Source: Proales similis
Taxonomy: Eukaryota > Rotifera > Eurotatoria > Ploima > Proalidae
DNA length: 64,000 bases
Direction: 5' to 3'
Assembly (NCBI GenBank): GCA_019059635.1
Contig: JAGVRJ010000006.1
Span: 1,426,001 to 1,490,000, forward strand
This document shows, piece after piece, positions 21,164 through 33,419 of the stretch; position 1 is the stretch's first letter; every line of letters starts with the position of its first letter. The position numbers were made by a program, and so were the translations under genes. The notes beneath the pieces are model-generated. The model searched no databases and was not told the DNA's origin. It was given only the letters and a program-made list of their open reading frames with translations.

Positions 21164-21555
21164 GTTGCTCGTCGCTTTCAGTTTTTCTGTGCCTTCGTCT
21201 CTGTCTGTGTGGCTTGTTCTCTTTTCATTCATTCAATCTACGACAATCATTCGGGCGCGTCTTGCGTCTTAATGAATATAGAGGGGTCACCGTGTTGACC
21301 AATGTACCGAACTAATTAAATCCTTTCATCGGAAAAAATTGAATTCTTACAAGTTGAACCCCTCTGCCGCCGCGGCCGTCCACAAGTCTAGGGCAAGAGA
21401 GACTATCGTCTCAAACATTTAATTTGTTTTTATTAGAGTCTGCTTGCCGACATGATACGTGCGACGAGGCGCAAGTAAACGGGAACACTAGCGGCATTTG
21501 GATCTAATCGCTTGGCGATGAGTGAAACCATAGCTCAATACTGACCTAGAAACAG

Positions 21556-21573
21556 CTCTCTCTCTCTCTCTCT
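21556..21573. repeat. (CT)n microsatellite
   Basis: An uninterrupted CT dinucleotide run of 18 bases. Confidence 0.9.
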
Positions 21574-22741
21574 GAAGACTTTAAGTGCCGCTAAACTTGC
21601 GCGCGCCGATTTTGTATTCAAACGCTGACTCTGCTGTCCCGACGGCTCTTTGCCGGGCAGAGCTTGAAAATTGATCGCAGTCTGACTTGAATACATGACG
21701 AGTCACAGTTAATCTGGTTTGCCTGAGAGAACGACAGTCAAGCAAAGGAATACTTCGGACTGAGACAGGCAGAAACGAAAAAGAAAGAACTGGCCAGGTG
21801 GGCGAATGGCCAAGAAAAGTAGGAATAGAAGTAAAACAAACGATGCGATGTGAATAGCGACGCGTCTGCAGGACCTGATGCAAATTTTTTGTAAAATTAA
21901 TTCAATATCGTACTATTTGCATGCCGAATTCATTAAAATCGTTACAAAAAGAGGCTGGCCTTTCACTGGGTAGATTGGCCGTGTTCACCGAACCTTCCAA
22001 GCTCCGTGATCTCCTTTGTCATGCTTGTTGCAAAATCGAGGGGGATAGCTGGGAGGCAGTGAATGGCGTAGAACGCCATTATGCCTGGTTGCATTGGCGC
22101 AAAATATTTAGAAACTTATCGGGGGTGGATAAGCGACGGCCGCGGCACGTCGAGCACGATCGACGGCGCTTGTTGATGAATAGGAGGGCAGACGGTCGTC
22201 GAACAAGTTCATTCATAGACAAACATGACCTGCGAGGTAAATATTCGCGCATCGTTTACCAATTAACTGAGACCTGGCCACGCAGCATCAAAATCAAGTG
22301 CTTAATCTAGTGACAATCACCGAGCCTGCGCATGAGATTATCTCTAATCCGCGATTGTACCCATTCATCCCTTGCCGCGGCGCTCTATTATCTCACGTGG
22401 CCCCAACCGACTCGGAAACCTTCTGAGCCTATTCTGCCTTTGCCCTTACACGCGTAGTTTCTCGTTCATGACTTGTCAATTAGACCTCGGCCCAGAGTAC
22501 AACAAGCTGTGAGCGGAAGCCCGTCTCGATTTAGCTAAATTAATTTATTCATGTTTTTGGGTGCTTTTTTTTGGAGGCGCTTTTAAAAATCAAATTGACT
22601 GATTGCGAATCGCGAATGAACGACTGTGTTTAAATATTAATTTTTCTCGTCTAGAAGGTGCGGTCGCACGATGTGGGAGGGGAATGTGGTGGGATGAGGG
22701 CCGCGTTCCAATTCTGGTGTTTTACTATTTTCCTCTTTAAA

Positions 22742-24433
22742 TTAATAACGGCCATTCTCTAAAAAGTCCAAATTCATGCTGAAATAAACATAAGCGTAGT
22801 AGTCGACGCTGTTTCCCAGGATTCCCGGTATTTCTAGAGCAGTGCCCAACTAAATAGTTTGTTATTGGCGTGTCGATTCTGAGAGTTCAATGAGGCGTCT
22901 AAAAATCGCTTACGTCGCTCTTTTTCAAATCGGCGCTGTTGTTCAAATGCGAGAACAGGTTGTCCAGGGTCTCACGCAGTCGTTTGGATGATTTTTTCTG
23001 AGGCTTTAGGACTATTGCCTGAAAGTTGACCGGCAGACCGTATCGCAGCACGGACTCGACAAACACTCGGAGCGCCTTGATGTGAATCCAGGCGGTGAAC
23101 GCCTCGCTGAAATTTATCTTCAGCCATCTGACTAGAGGACCCTGAAAATGTGGCAATTGGGCGCCTCAATGATTAAATGTCCAAGCAAGCAAGCAAATAT
23201 CAAATCACTCACAAATTTGTCCTTCTTGTTCTGTTCAAGGGTCTTGATCTGCTCGTTGTCTCTTGCCAGAGCTTGCTCATCAAACACAAACTCTCGCACC
23301 AGAAATTTTCGATCCCTACACTTCATTTTGAATGTGTCGACCACCTTCTGAAACATGGTGACGTTCACCAAAACTTGATCGCCGTCCTCGTACAGTTTCC
23401 TGTTCGTTCATTGCATAAAAACCGCTTTTTTCATTCGTGTTGTTCGTGGTGCCTGTGTTGGTTCATTACCTGGAAGAGCGCGGGACGACGTATTCACACA
23501 GCGTCTCGTAAGAAGCGAACCACTCGTCTACTTGATGCCTGTTGGTTTTGAGCATTTCATTTTGCCTGGCTCCATAAATCATGCCTGTACTTACTTGGCC
23601 AGAATGACTAGAAGTGTACTCAGGTACTCGGAATTGTTTACAAAATCCTCTTTCTTCACAATATCGCCAATATTGCGGGTGAGCAGACTGCCGCTGTTGA
23701 TTAAAAAAGATTAAAAAGTCAGTTTCAGAGTCAGTGAAGGGCAACGGCTTGAAGGATGGAGGGAGAACCTTTGCTTTTTGTGAAGAGCTTCGAGTGACTG
23801 CTTGATGGCGTTGTAGGCGGTCGACTTGCTCTTCAGGTCGTTTTCGATCTGAGAGACTTGCTTGGAAATACTCTCTGAAATGGCCTTGAGAGGCTGCTTG
23901 ATCGGATACTTGGCGTAGTCCCATTCGAATCGAGTAACATACGTCACACAGTCAACTTGATTACCGACGCTTAGAGCGCGCATCTCGGCCCTCGAATCAA
24001 AAATTCTCTACTCACCATTGTTGGCCAGCAAGTTCTCCGCCAATTTGTCCTTCTCATGTTCAAGGACCTCGCTGAAGTAGTGAACCACCTTGTGAGTGAC
24101 ACTGCAAAATAGACGCAGTGAGATGCAGAGCTCAACAAACGCTGGTCGAAGATTTGGCAAAAGAGCGCTTACGATTCGACGAAAGTGTCTAATTTGTTGA
24201 GCTCGTCAGAGAGGCCGAACAGCTGGTCCAATGTGCCAACCTAATTCGATTCGCTTTGGTTAGGACGGACACGATCAACAAATAGAAAAAGGAGTTCTCA
24301 CTTTCAAGTTGGGTATGTTGAATTTAAATGGACTGGCGAACTGGGTGACTGACTTGGACACCTTTTCCCAAGACTCTTGTGGCGTTTTCTCGCCCGGCAC
24401 AGAAATAAGCCAGAAGTCATCCATAGCCGACAT
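22742..24433 (-). CDS. ATP6V1C: V-type proton ATPase subunit C
   Basis: Nine exons (24302-24433, 24173-24240, 24016-24101, 23769-23955, 23595-23693, 23470-23538, 23213-23399, 22914-23141, 22742-22849) encode 387 residues; the human protein has 382. The start [12 protein letters not shown], then [27 protein letters not shown] and [20 protein letters not shown] are all nearly invariant in subunit C, and the end [11 protein letters not shown] matches the usual C-terminus. Subunit C links the V1 and V0 sectors of the vacuolar proton pump and controls their reversible assembly. All introns are about 55-70 nt with GT-AG ends. Confidence 0.97.
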
Positions 24434-25106
24434 TTAATCTGAAGGATAAGTTTAGGTAACTGCGGCCAAGTAAGAGCCAACGGCTGGTTGCATCAACTGC
24501 TACTTTCAAAGCAAAAGTGATAAAGGAAAATGATGAGAACATGACGCCAAGGTCGTGCACATCTAGCTCACTGGCACACGAGCTTCGCACGGCTCGGCAA
24601 GCTATTTGAGCTCGCAAAAGCGAATGAGAAAACCGGAATTGATCAAGAAATGTTAGATCAAGCTAAGCGCGCAGGACGAGTAGCAACTCGTTATGCAGCT
24701 TTTATGATGAATAATTCAATGCTACCCAATTGCGGCCGTAATTCAAGCAACTCCTCATCTGCCTCTGAACGTTCATGCAAATCTAGTTATTGTTTTGTCC
24801 CGATGCTGTCTTAGCCAGCGCCTGCCTTGCCGATTGCTGTCATTTGATAGTCTTATTATCAAGTCATATGACATGGCGGATAAAACCGAATTATTGAAAG
24901 AAGGCATTCTTCAGACTATCTTCATCGCCTCCTTCTCCCGCTCTCCTCCCGCCTCCTCCTTCGTCCCAGCTCAACAGCTTCGTGGAAAAATTAAATGCTC
25001 TTGCTCTATATTAATTCATTTACTAAAACTTTTTGCTAAACTGTGTGTTTGTTTTTTGCTTAATATTTCTAATCAATTTCTCTATCGCCTTGCATTCAGA
25101 GTCATT
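24434..25106. other. Intergenic region, no gene seen
   Basis: It lies between L2HGDH and V-ATPase C on the same strand. An open frame at 24795-25175 (+) overlaps the real L2HGDH 3' exon and has no family resemblance. Confidence 0.5.
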
Positions 25107-26979
25107 TTAATTGAGCTCAATGTTGAATCGATTGCGAACCTCGTCGGCAATAACATTGGCAATGGCCAGCGATGAAGTCGCAGCAGGCGACGGTGCATTT
25201 CTCACGTGGAGCATTCGCTTGCCAAGTTGACCGGTGCCTGTTAGTGGTTCGGTTATTTAACTTTGAAAAATTCTCTTAAATCATGCAAATCGAACTGACC
25301 GGAATCAAAGACGAAATCGTCCACCAAATTGCCCTCTAGGTCCATAGCTTGTGCTCGCACGCCTGACGGGCCTCTTGAAATTGTTGCCGCTAAATTTAGC
25401 AAGTTTATGAAGCCAGAATAGCACGATCGCTCACCGCACTACATCAGAAGCTTGAACCGATGGCACGAATTTCTGCAGCTCTTTGACAGTGGCCGGGATG
25501 CTAAAACCACGATAAAGCTCGCCAACGCTGTACTTGAAGTTCTTTAAAACAAGCTTGCGCAAACCCCTTGAATGAGATCATTTGAGCTATTCTGGACGAG
25601 AATGTTTTCTTCCATTAAATGACTTACCCAAAAGCAGCCTCTTCAATCATGTCCTTGACATTAAAGTCTAAGAGCTTGTATCCCTCTCTTTTGAAAGCCA
25701 AAACAGCATTTGGCCCTAGCCAGACTGATCCGTCCATTCGCGGAGTGAAATGAACGCCTAAGAATGGAAATTTCGGGTCTGGCACCTGCAGCGGTTTAAA
25801 ATAAGAGCTCGATCACATGAGGAGCATTAGGCGATGGCGGATTTACGGGATAAATGTTGCCACGAACAAGATTCGATTTCTCCGGCTTGAGAACAAGATA
25901 ATCTCCTCTGAACGGAACGATCTTGGGGTGTGGACTGCAGCCTGCTTTGGTCGCAAGTCGATCAGATTGAAGTCCTCCGCAAGCGATCATGTATTTGGCA
26001 TTGATCTCGACCTTTAGAGAATGACATGATAGAGAATGCTTGATAAAAGCCAGAGGTAATCGACGTTCAGCCCACATTTTTGGTAGAGACAATTTTGAGC
26101 GGATATTCGGGATTAGAAGACTCGGCAAAGTGATCTGCTTCATAATTAAGCACAATTTTGCCGCCGTTCTGCTGAAAGATTTTTCCGAAATGCTTCGCCA
26201 CCAGACCCCAGTCAACGATTCCAGTGTTGGGCGAATAAATGGCGCGCAAACCCTTGATGCGCAAACAGTAAATTAATTATTGTCTCGCTTGGATTGACTG
26301 GAGTGTATTTACCACGCAGTTTGGTTCAATTTCTTTGATTTCTTCTGCACTGACTACTCTCAAGCCTGGCACTTGATTTTCTAGACCACGTTTGTACAGA
26401 GTGTCGATATATTGCGATTGTTGTTCAGTCACAGCCACAATAAGCTATTTTAAATTAAAACCGACCGACTCAGCTCTTAAAATAAGGGTCCAACAGCGTC
26501 TTTTTTTATTAAAATTACCTTGCCAACTTTCTTGTACGGCAGATTATGCTCGTCGCAGTAGGCGTATGTGGCCTTAAGACCCTCAACACATAAGCGAGCT
26601 TTCAATGAGCCTGGCATGTAATAGATCCCCGCCTTTGCTCCCAATTTCAATTCAGAAGGCTCATTCTATTTCGCATCGATTCGCTTACGTGAATAACTCC
26701 GCTGTTATGGCCTGTTTGGTGAAAAGCGAGCTGATTTTCCTTTTCAACCAGGATTATATTTAGCTTAGGATTTCCTAATACAAGTCGTCTAGCAGCTGCC
26801 AAGCCGACAATTCCGCCGCCGACAATCGCCACATCGTAATTTTTGCTTTTTAATCATTTGCTTGTTAATTATTTCGTAAACTTTTTTTTTGTTCTTTTGA
26901 TTGATTACTTCGAGTCGGAGGAAGAAGAATGCGCCGAAGCGAATGCTCGAGTAGACATGCGCACCAATGGCGCAGCCAT
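25107..26979 (-). CDS. L2HGDH: L-2-hydroxyglutarate dehydrogenase, mitochondrial
   Basis: Ten exons (26909-26979, 26689-26845, 26519-26632, 26313-26444, 26076-26252, 25847-26011, 25628-25785, 25435-25566, 25300-25373, 25107-25237) encode 436 residues. A Ser/Arg-rich presequence fits mitochondrial import. The FAD-binding motif [13 protein letters not shown] is followed by [51 protein letters not shown] and [10 protein letters not shown]. These are the conserved blocks of the family, which oxidises L-2-hydroxyglutarate to 2-oxoglutarate with FAD at the inner membrane. The first exon is needed to supply the ATG, because the Rossmann exon alone has an upstream in-frame stop. The C-terminus ends at [13 protein letters not shown] plus a short helix, as in orthologues. 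Confidence 0.96.
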
Positions 26980-27169
26980 GTCGCTACTAAATCGCTTTAT
27001 TCCAATCATTGGCTAAAAATTCCATTAAATATTCGATTCAGATTAGACAGTTTATATTTAGCCAGAATTTCACAGCTGGCTGTTTTAGAAAATTTTGCGT
27101 CGCTTATCGAAGAAAAATTAATCAATTTTTATGAGACGCCGAGAAATTTTCCCTAAAAAATAAAGAGGC

Positions 27170-28211
27170 TTAAAGAGATAAAAGTCTGGGATAGCTGAGA
27201 AATAGATCATGGCCGTGCAAATGGCTGATAAGGAAGTAAGCAGACGAGTGGAAGAATATGTTGCTTACGATCAGCACAATTTCAGACAGGCCAAATAGAC
27301 TGTACACTGTAAGAGAGCTTTTATTAGTTTGCCTAGGATGCGTTTAATCGGCTTCAGCTCTTACCATAGGCAGTGCAGTAGCTGTTGTGCCACAAGAATG
27401 TGAACAGCGCGAACAGCAGGCTCACTGCAGACACGCAGCCGGTGATTGTCTTTAGCTCGTATATGTTGGCCTTGAGTAAATATTCTTGATTAAGGCAGTC
27501 TGGCGCGCGACACGATTAATTTTACCGCTTTCTCTTGGCATAGGGCGCGTTCAATTAGACATTGAATTGACGCACAGAATATGTACGCAATCAAGAACGT
27601 GCAGAATCCGGTCTTGTGTAAGTCTGTTGTGAAAAAGATCATCAACGTTTTTTTTTTATTACTTTGATTGCTGCTGGTCTTTTAATATATATTTGGGCCA
27701 GTTCGACCAAGCATTGAACTCACCGTAATTGGAATTGGAGGTAAATATTGAGAGAAGAAGAAGACCTCCGATTTCTATCATGTTTGTGACGTAAGCGAAT
27801 CGTCTGAGCACATCAAATTTATGTAATTGGAGAATGTTCCGTTTAAGATCTTCATTAAGGCTCTTGCTCTCGAACGTTTCCTGTATGAGACGCTTATAGA
27901 CAACGTTGAGGCGGTAGGCGAGAATGAAACGAAACGGCGTGTGAAGAAGAATGCACAAGAGCCAGAATGTACTGGTCTGCGGGCTGTATGATATGGCCGC
28001 ACTAACTGAAGGGAAAAAATTTCTACCCTGTTTGAAAAAAAAAGAAGAAGCTGAATGGGCGCTAATTAATCAAGCATTAAACTCATCATACACCGCAGTG
28101 TGTTCGTGTCGCTGCTGCGAAATCGCTGCACAGGGGCTTGTAGATGCAGTAGAATAAGCCGAGAAGCGGCGGAGCGCTCGAAAGAATGGTGACCGTCAGT
28201 GTTCTCATCAT
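27170..28211 (-). CDS. PGAP2: PGAP2/FRAG1-family GPI-anchor remodelling protein
   Basis: Five exons (28092-28211, 27724-28027, 27526-27623, 27365-27470, 27170-27306) give 254 residues, the same size as human PGAP2. Six hydrophobic segments are present. The luminal pattern NFFPSVSAAI, LLHTPFRF and LWHNSYC matches the Frag1/DRAM/Sfk1 family. PGAP2 acts in the Golgi in reacylation of the GPI-anchor lipid. The second exon could read on past its donor for 22 codons, but the join at 27724 to 27623 restores the family sequence. A nine-codon in-frame upstream reading frame ending in TGA precedes the chosen start. Confidence 0.88.
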
Positions 28212-28782
28212 CAATCACCATATCCAACGGACGCTGCTTATCATTCTAAAAATCAAAAGAGCACAGCTCCCAGGTTCGCGTTCATAATCGCACTGAACAG
28301 CCAAATTTAAGGTTGCAATACTTTAAGGCTCTTTCATAATTAAGTGATGCGACTCTATTTAGTTAGACTTATTCCCTCGAGTTGCTTCGCTTCGGTTTGC
28401 TCTCATCTCTTTTAAAATAAAACGTGGATATTCATTGATCTAGAGAAGGCAGTAATGGTTGAGATGACATTCTTGGCTATTTTGTTTTTCGTCATCGTCA
28501 ATAGACACAATTGCTTTTATTTATTTCAGCCAAGACACGTTCATTTTGAGCTGAAAGGCAATTAACCAGGCGGAATCTAATGATTGCTTTTACGGTTGCT
28601 TTTAGATAGCGGCTGCTTTGGAGGAAGGTGACGAGTGAATTCTGGCTCCAACATTTTCTTTTTTTATTGGCAGACATGAAAATCAATAAAATCTCGATGG
28701 CAAGAAGCGTTTCGTTCGCCCCATTGAGAGATTGAGCAATCAGTTGATTCATTTGAAGCAAAATAAAAACAGAGAGAGTAAG
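28212..28782. promoter_or_regulatory. Divergent intergenic region, PGAP2 / GPCR
   Basis: The two start codons are 571 bases apart and point outwards, so this is probably a shared promoter region. No TATA element or open frame worth calling was seen. Confidence 0.45.
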
Positions 28783-29886
28783 ATGTTTGAAATATTCTCG
28801 ACCGAGCCAGATCGCACAATACACGAATACCTGGACTTTTTCATCGCCCAATCGAACCTGCTGATCATGATCGGTGGCGCATTCGCCAACTTGATCTGCA
28901 TAATTGTACTCAGCCAAAAGAGGATTTTGATCAAACGCTACAACGTTTACCTGTTGGCGATAGCGCTTGCCGACTTTTGCTTCTGCGTGATTGTCACAAT
29001 CAACTACTGGATTGTGCTGACCAAGCCAGCGTCAGCCATTTACGATCTGAATGTGTTCACCTGCTATTTGACAGACTTTGTAATCGCCAACATAGACTCG
29101 TTCTGCATTCTTCTCACTCTGGTTCTTTCTGTTGATCGGCTCAATTCAATCAAAAGTCCTCTAACCAGTCGGCTTTCATACACTCAAAAGTACCCGACAA
29201 CAATCTGTTTGATTGTGCTATTCTTTCTGCTCGTTGTCCGCGTTCCCGAAGCTACTTTCGGAACCAAAACGTATGTTTACCCATCCGTAAACGATACAAA
29301 TATCACCGCTCACTGCTCTATCGGTGGCCCATCAGATGAATCTCAGCCGGTCAAGTTTGGCACTGGACTGCTCTACATTTTGTTTGCGAGTTTTTTACTG
29401 CCTCTGGCTCTCAATGTGATACCGGCCTTTTTTGCCTTGAGCCTTAACTTCGATCTGTGGGTTCACATAAGACGCTACATGCGAATACTCGGATCGGAAG
29501 ATTTCGGCCTCATGGCGCACCAGCCTCAACAAGCCCTAGTCCAGCAGCGCCTTTATGCCCAGGCGCGCTATTCACAATACTTTGTAATAATTATACCTTC
29601 CATTTGGCTGGTGGTGAGCATACTGCCTTACTACTCAATACTGCTGTTTCACTGGATCGTAAAACAGAATCCAGATCTACTCGGTGACCACTTTCGGCTC
29701 TTGCAGTCAATTCAGGCCTTTTCAAGTGTTTTCTTCAACTCAAACCACGTGATCAATTTGGCAATCTATCTCCTGTTTCACCGGTCATTTCGTCTCAACT
29801 TTTTTCGACCTTTCCAAAACTTGTCTAATCGTATTTGGTGTTTTACTCTTAAAATTGAGTGCAACAGGAGGCCAATACCTCGATGA
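28783..29886 (+). CDS. Single-exon class A GPCR, ligand unknown
   Basis: One exon encodes 367 residues from the first ATG. Seven hydrophobic segments start with SNLLIMIGGAFANLICIIVL. TM2 has LAIALADF, TM3 ends with VDRL in place of DRY, and TM7 has NSNHVINLAIYLLF instead of NPxxY. The third intracellular loop is long and carries a run of Gln. This layout resembles invertebrate orphan peptide receptors. It is clearly different from the 5132-6703 receptor, so the two are not recent duplicates. Confidence 0.85.
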   Translation: MFEIFSTEPDRTIHEYLDFFIAQSNLLIMIGGAFANLICIIVLSQKRILIKRYNVYLLAIALADFCFCVIVTINYWIVLTKPASAIYDLNVFTCYLTDFVIANIDSFCILLTLVLSVDRLNSIKSPLTSRLSYTQKYPTTICLIVLFFLLVVRVPEATFGTKTYVYPSVNDTNITAHCSIGGPSDESQPVKFGTGLLYILFASFLLPLALNVIPAFFALSLNFDLWVHIRRYMRILGSEDFGLMAHQPQQALVQQRLYAQARYSQYFVIIIPSIWLVVSILPYYSILLFHWIVKQNPDLLGDHFRLLQSIQAFSSVFFNSNHVINLAIYLLFHRSFRLNFFRPFQNLSNRIWCFTLKIECNRRPIPR

Positions 29887-30031
29887 GGCTTTTTTTAAAA
29901 GGCAAAACTGGCAAAAGCCAGAGTTGTCCGGCCCAGTCAGATGTTTTCGGATTTATTTTAATTGTTGTAAGAGTTCTCGTTTAAAAAAATAATAAACACT
30001 AGTTCAATTTAAGTTTTTCTTGATCCCGGTT

Positions 30032-31464
30032 TCAGAACCTTTGCAGCTTGGGATCAATTTGCTCCATGGGTATTGACCGTTCTTGTCGCTTTTGCTCGAC
30101 TATGAACTCTTTGCTCGGTCTGACAAGGTGGCTTCGAACCGGCTGGCCTCGGTAGACGACTACTATGAGACCCAAAGTAACTATTACTCCCAAGAAGAAT
30201 ATAAACAGCGGAATGGTGATCAAGACACCGTCCACAACAGCCACAATAGCTTTCAAATCGCAATTAATTCAAGAATTTTTATCAAACTGATGAAAAACCA
30301 GTTTACCCAGGACTTTTTGTCGAACAGTTGTTGTTCTTGGCAAGCGAGTCGTGGTTGTACGTCTGTACTGGACCGTTGTTCGCTGCCCATCTGGCGCGTA
30401 GAAATAATTAATCGCATTGATCATTTGGTTCGCTAAAATTTGTTTTCGATTTAATTCATTCAGTTTCTATTCGCCAGCTTGCTCTCACCATAGACTTTTT
30501 GAAGTTCGCTCATTTTGACGCCAGCTAGGCCGTTTTGGTCCAGTTTTTCAATGAACAAGTCAATTTCATTTTTATCGGCTAGAATGGTCGAGGGCGAGTT
30601 TTTGGCCGATATTGGATTCAAAGAGAAATGAAATGCTTACGTCCGAGGCCTGGATTTCGAAGCGAGTAGAAAGCTTTGTTGTTCATATTGTACAGGAATT
30701 GAGTAAGTGTCAGGTTCGTGATTTCGTTTGTGCTCGATATGTTGAACAGTTGCGAAGTTTGACCACAAGTAAAGCCTATTTGCAATAGGCAATTAGCGGT
30801 GGCATGGACCTGGCTGGTTCAGTTTTACTTGTCGTGTTGCAGCGGAATTTAAAGTAGTAGAGTTCAAATGTGGTGTCATTGAAATACGTGATATCATCTT
30901 TTTCCTGGATGACACTTCCAATGGTTTTACTCAGTCCGCTCTCTAAAAGCAGCAGCATAGGAAAAGGAGGCTTTCAAAACGAAGAGAAATGAACGCATAC
31001 TTGCGAAGTTGGAATACAAGTCGCCGACCGTCTTGGTGTTGATGCTGCCCTTAAGTTCATTGAGCGACTCCTTCCACAAGCGTTCAAACTCTAAAATTGG
31101 TTAAAATTAGCAACAGTCGGGCGGAAAGGATTGATGCTCCCGAACCGTCAACGGTTTTTATATATTCTGCGTTGGATTTGTACTCTTGGCGAAAAAAGAG
31201 AGTAAAATTGGCGAACGCTTCGGTCCTGAGGAAAGTCTCAATTGTGTCATCAGGATTCGCATATTCTCTGATCATCTGTGCGACCGAATTCAAGCTTTCG
31301 CCAATGTTGTAGCTGCTGAGATCGCATTGACCTCGGAATAGAATCTCGCGATTGACCACCTGAGAACAATCGTAGCCGAAGTTGTTTCGTTCTGGGTTGG
31401 CTGATTGTGAGCCGGCCAGCAGAATAGACAGAGCCGCAGCCAGTAGAAAATCTCCTGCTCTCAT
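30032..31464 (-). CDS. Type I membrane protein of unknown family
   Basis: Seven exons (31146-31464, 31001-31090, 30829-30942, 30641-30775, 30489-30578, 30307-30432, 30032-30249) give 363 residues, with frame kept across all six joins. Residues 1-22 form a signal peptide (LLAAALSILLAGSQSA). The ectodomain of about 250 residues has Cys at several positions (DCSQ, GQCD, RCNTTS, TCGQT) and N-glycosylation sites. It ends in a Thr/Arg-rich stalk (TTTTRLPRTTTVR), then a membrane segment (LITIPLFIFFLGVIVTLGLIVVV) and a basic tail of about 45 residues. I recognise no domain. The stalk and topology suggest a glycosylated surface protein. Confidence 0.75.
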
Positions 31465-33419
31465 CCTGTTCTGATTTTTCCTCGTTTTGCGAGCTGTTGT
31501 TTGGTTGCGAAATTGATTTCAACTTCGTTTGAGTAGATTTGTGCTCTCAATTCACTGGCTTTACCCTGCTCGTCCGATAGACTATCTTGCGCTGCATAGT
31601 GCTTATCGTTCCTCAAAGAGATAAATCTCTCATGCGACCGATCAGTCGACTTTTTCTCTTTGTTTCATTTACCTCATTCGGTCGGTGCGAGGCTAGAGAC
31701 CGAATCTAAATTTAGACATGCCAAAAAAATCCTCTTTTTCGTCACTGAAATTAACTATGACATTCTGATTTGGGTAAACTTGAAGTGAGATTGCCCTCTA
31801 ACTGAAACGGATTATGTGTAAAAGAGCAAAAAAAATAGGCGATGATTTGTGCTGCAGTAGACAGGGCCGGTCTAGCTGGTCTAGTTGTTATCAAACTTGG
31901 TTGGCAAGTTTCTGTTTTAGTTTATCATTTCCGCCTCAATTGTAGCATCAGCTTTTGATTAGTGACACAGCGGTCGGCAATCAGCAAACCGCACTATTCA
32001 TCTTAATTAGAACGTCAAGTCAAGAAGCGATTTTGAAGCCGTTTCACCAAATATAAATAGACAGAATAGCTGGGGAAAATGCTTCAAATTTTGACTGCCA
32101 TATTTTTCCTCCTTTTGTTTATCTTTTTATTCTTTATGAGCAAAAAGGCATCTTTAGCACTATTCTGTTCACACTTTTATTCTCTTTTTATTCCCTCTCT
32201 CACTTCAATTTTACATTTCGCCGCTTTTTCTTTATTTCTCTTTTTCATCGCGACTGTAAAGCAGCCGAGGCAGACCGCTTGCCGAATACTTTGAGCAGTA
32301 AAATGAAAAAAAAAAAGCCACAAGTACTTGAGGCATCTGGGCGATAAGGTGAATTATAATATTTTTTTATTTTATCGTTGTGAAAGATTAGTTAAAAAAC
32401 TATGAAAGGCCAAGGAACAAGCTGCTTGCTTTCTCTTAAATCTTTAAATAAGCATCGAGTCGGCCCCATGACGATTAATTTAGAAGTGACGCTGAAATAT
32501 CTAAAGTGAATTGTTGCTCGCTTACCAATTATTTCGAAGCGGATTCAACACACACTTTACCTTCGCTTGCTAGACTCAAATGGGTTCCTCTTTGCTCTTG
32601 TTGGGCTACCTGAGACTTTCGCACTCATGGCTACATATTTATTTTATATATTGGCTCGATGCTGCTTATTTTTTTTCTTTTTCGAGTCCTTTTTTTTTTC
32701 AATCATCACAAGTCAAGGCAGAGTACTGCTTTCGGTTGCCCTGGCCCGTAAACACCTGCAATTGAAGCAGTGTCTGAAACGCGCGCGCTCAACCTCGAAT
32801 CCTATCCATTCGAGCAATAAACATACAGAGGCCGCGAGAGCCCAGAAATCTATTCGTTGCGCACAAACTTTATTGGCTCTTCTAAATATTCGCTAATTTT
32901 CTGCCATTTAGAGGAAAAATATATATATATTTAAGAGAAGAGTGAAAGAGAGAAATAAAACATAGAGAAATAGAACGAAAGAAAGAAAGAGAAAAGGGGA
33001 AAGTTTAGAACACAAGAATCGCATTCTACCTGAATAATAAATTTGCGCGCCGGCCAATTTTTTTACCTTTGGCAAGCCCTATTCTATTCGTTAGTTCTCT
33101 TTTCTGATTTAAGTGTCGATCCACTCTCTCTCTTCTTGTTTTCTTTTTTTTTCTTCACTTTTATTTATGTGAGTGTGCGAACTAACCGAATATAATGCAC
33201 AAGAGACCTTCCATTCGAAATATATCTTAATAACTTGAAAATCTGCTCAAAGAATGAATCAGGTTTGCGTAACTGAGCTTCGAAGCAAATCGACGCCGAC
33301 GTCACTTGCACACATTTGAATAAGTTCGGCATAGAAGCTCTTCATTTTGCTTAGTAATATTTTCTTCGGCCATCACACTTTTAGATTCAAAATTTTGTCC
33401 ATCCAATCGAATAAAAATC
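31465..33419. other. Divergent intergenic region, 2 kb
   Basis: It lies between the starts of the unknown membrane protein (-) and the ETS gene (+). It is rich in poly(T), poly(A) and GAAA-type runs (for example 32939-33000). Open frames at 32079-32294 and 32567-32896 are low-complexity and not credible genes. Regulatory function is likely but not visible. Confidence 0.45.

Larger units (their letters stand above)
18713..22741. other. Gene-poor 4-kb stretch
   Basis: No open frame here shows family resemblance or plausible splice partners. It contains an AC run at 19009-19028, CT runs at 21144-21163 and 21556-21573, and several poly(T) tracts. It lies upstream of the Ig-domain gene and downstream of the V-ATPase gene, both on the minus strand. 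It could hold distal regulatory DNA or noncoding transcripts, but nothing in it is identifiable by eye. Confidence 0.5.

Noticed and set aside
21921-22310. 129-residue plus-strand open frame
   Set aside because: No recognisable motif, composition unlike neighbouring genes, no splice partners, and it lies in a repeat-rich gene-poor stretch.
32079-32896. Hydrophobic plus-strand open frames
   Set aside because: They are translations of poly(T)-rich low-complexity DNA; the apparent membrane segments come from Phe/Leu codons in that sequence.
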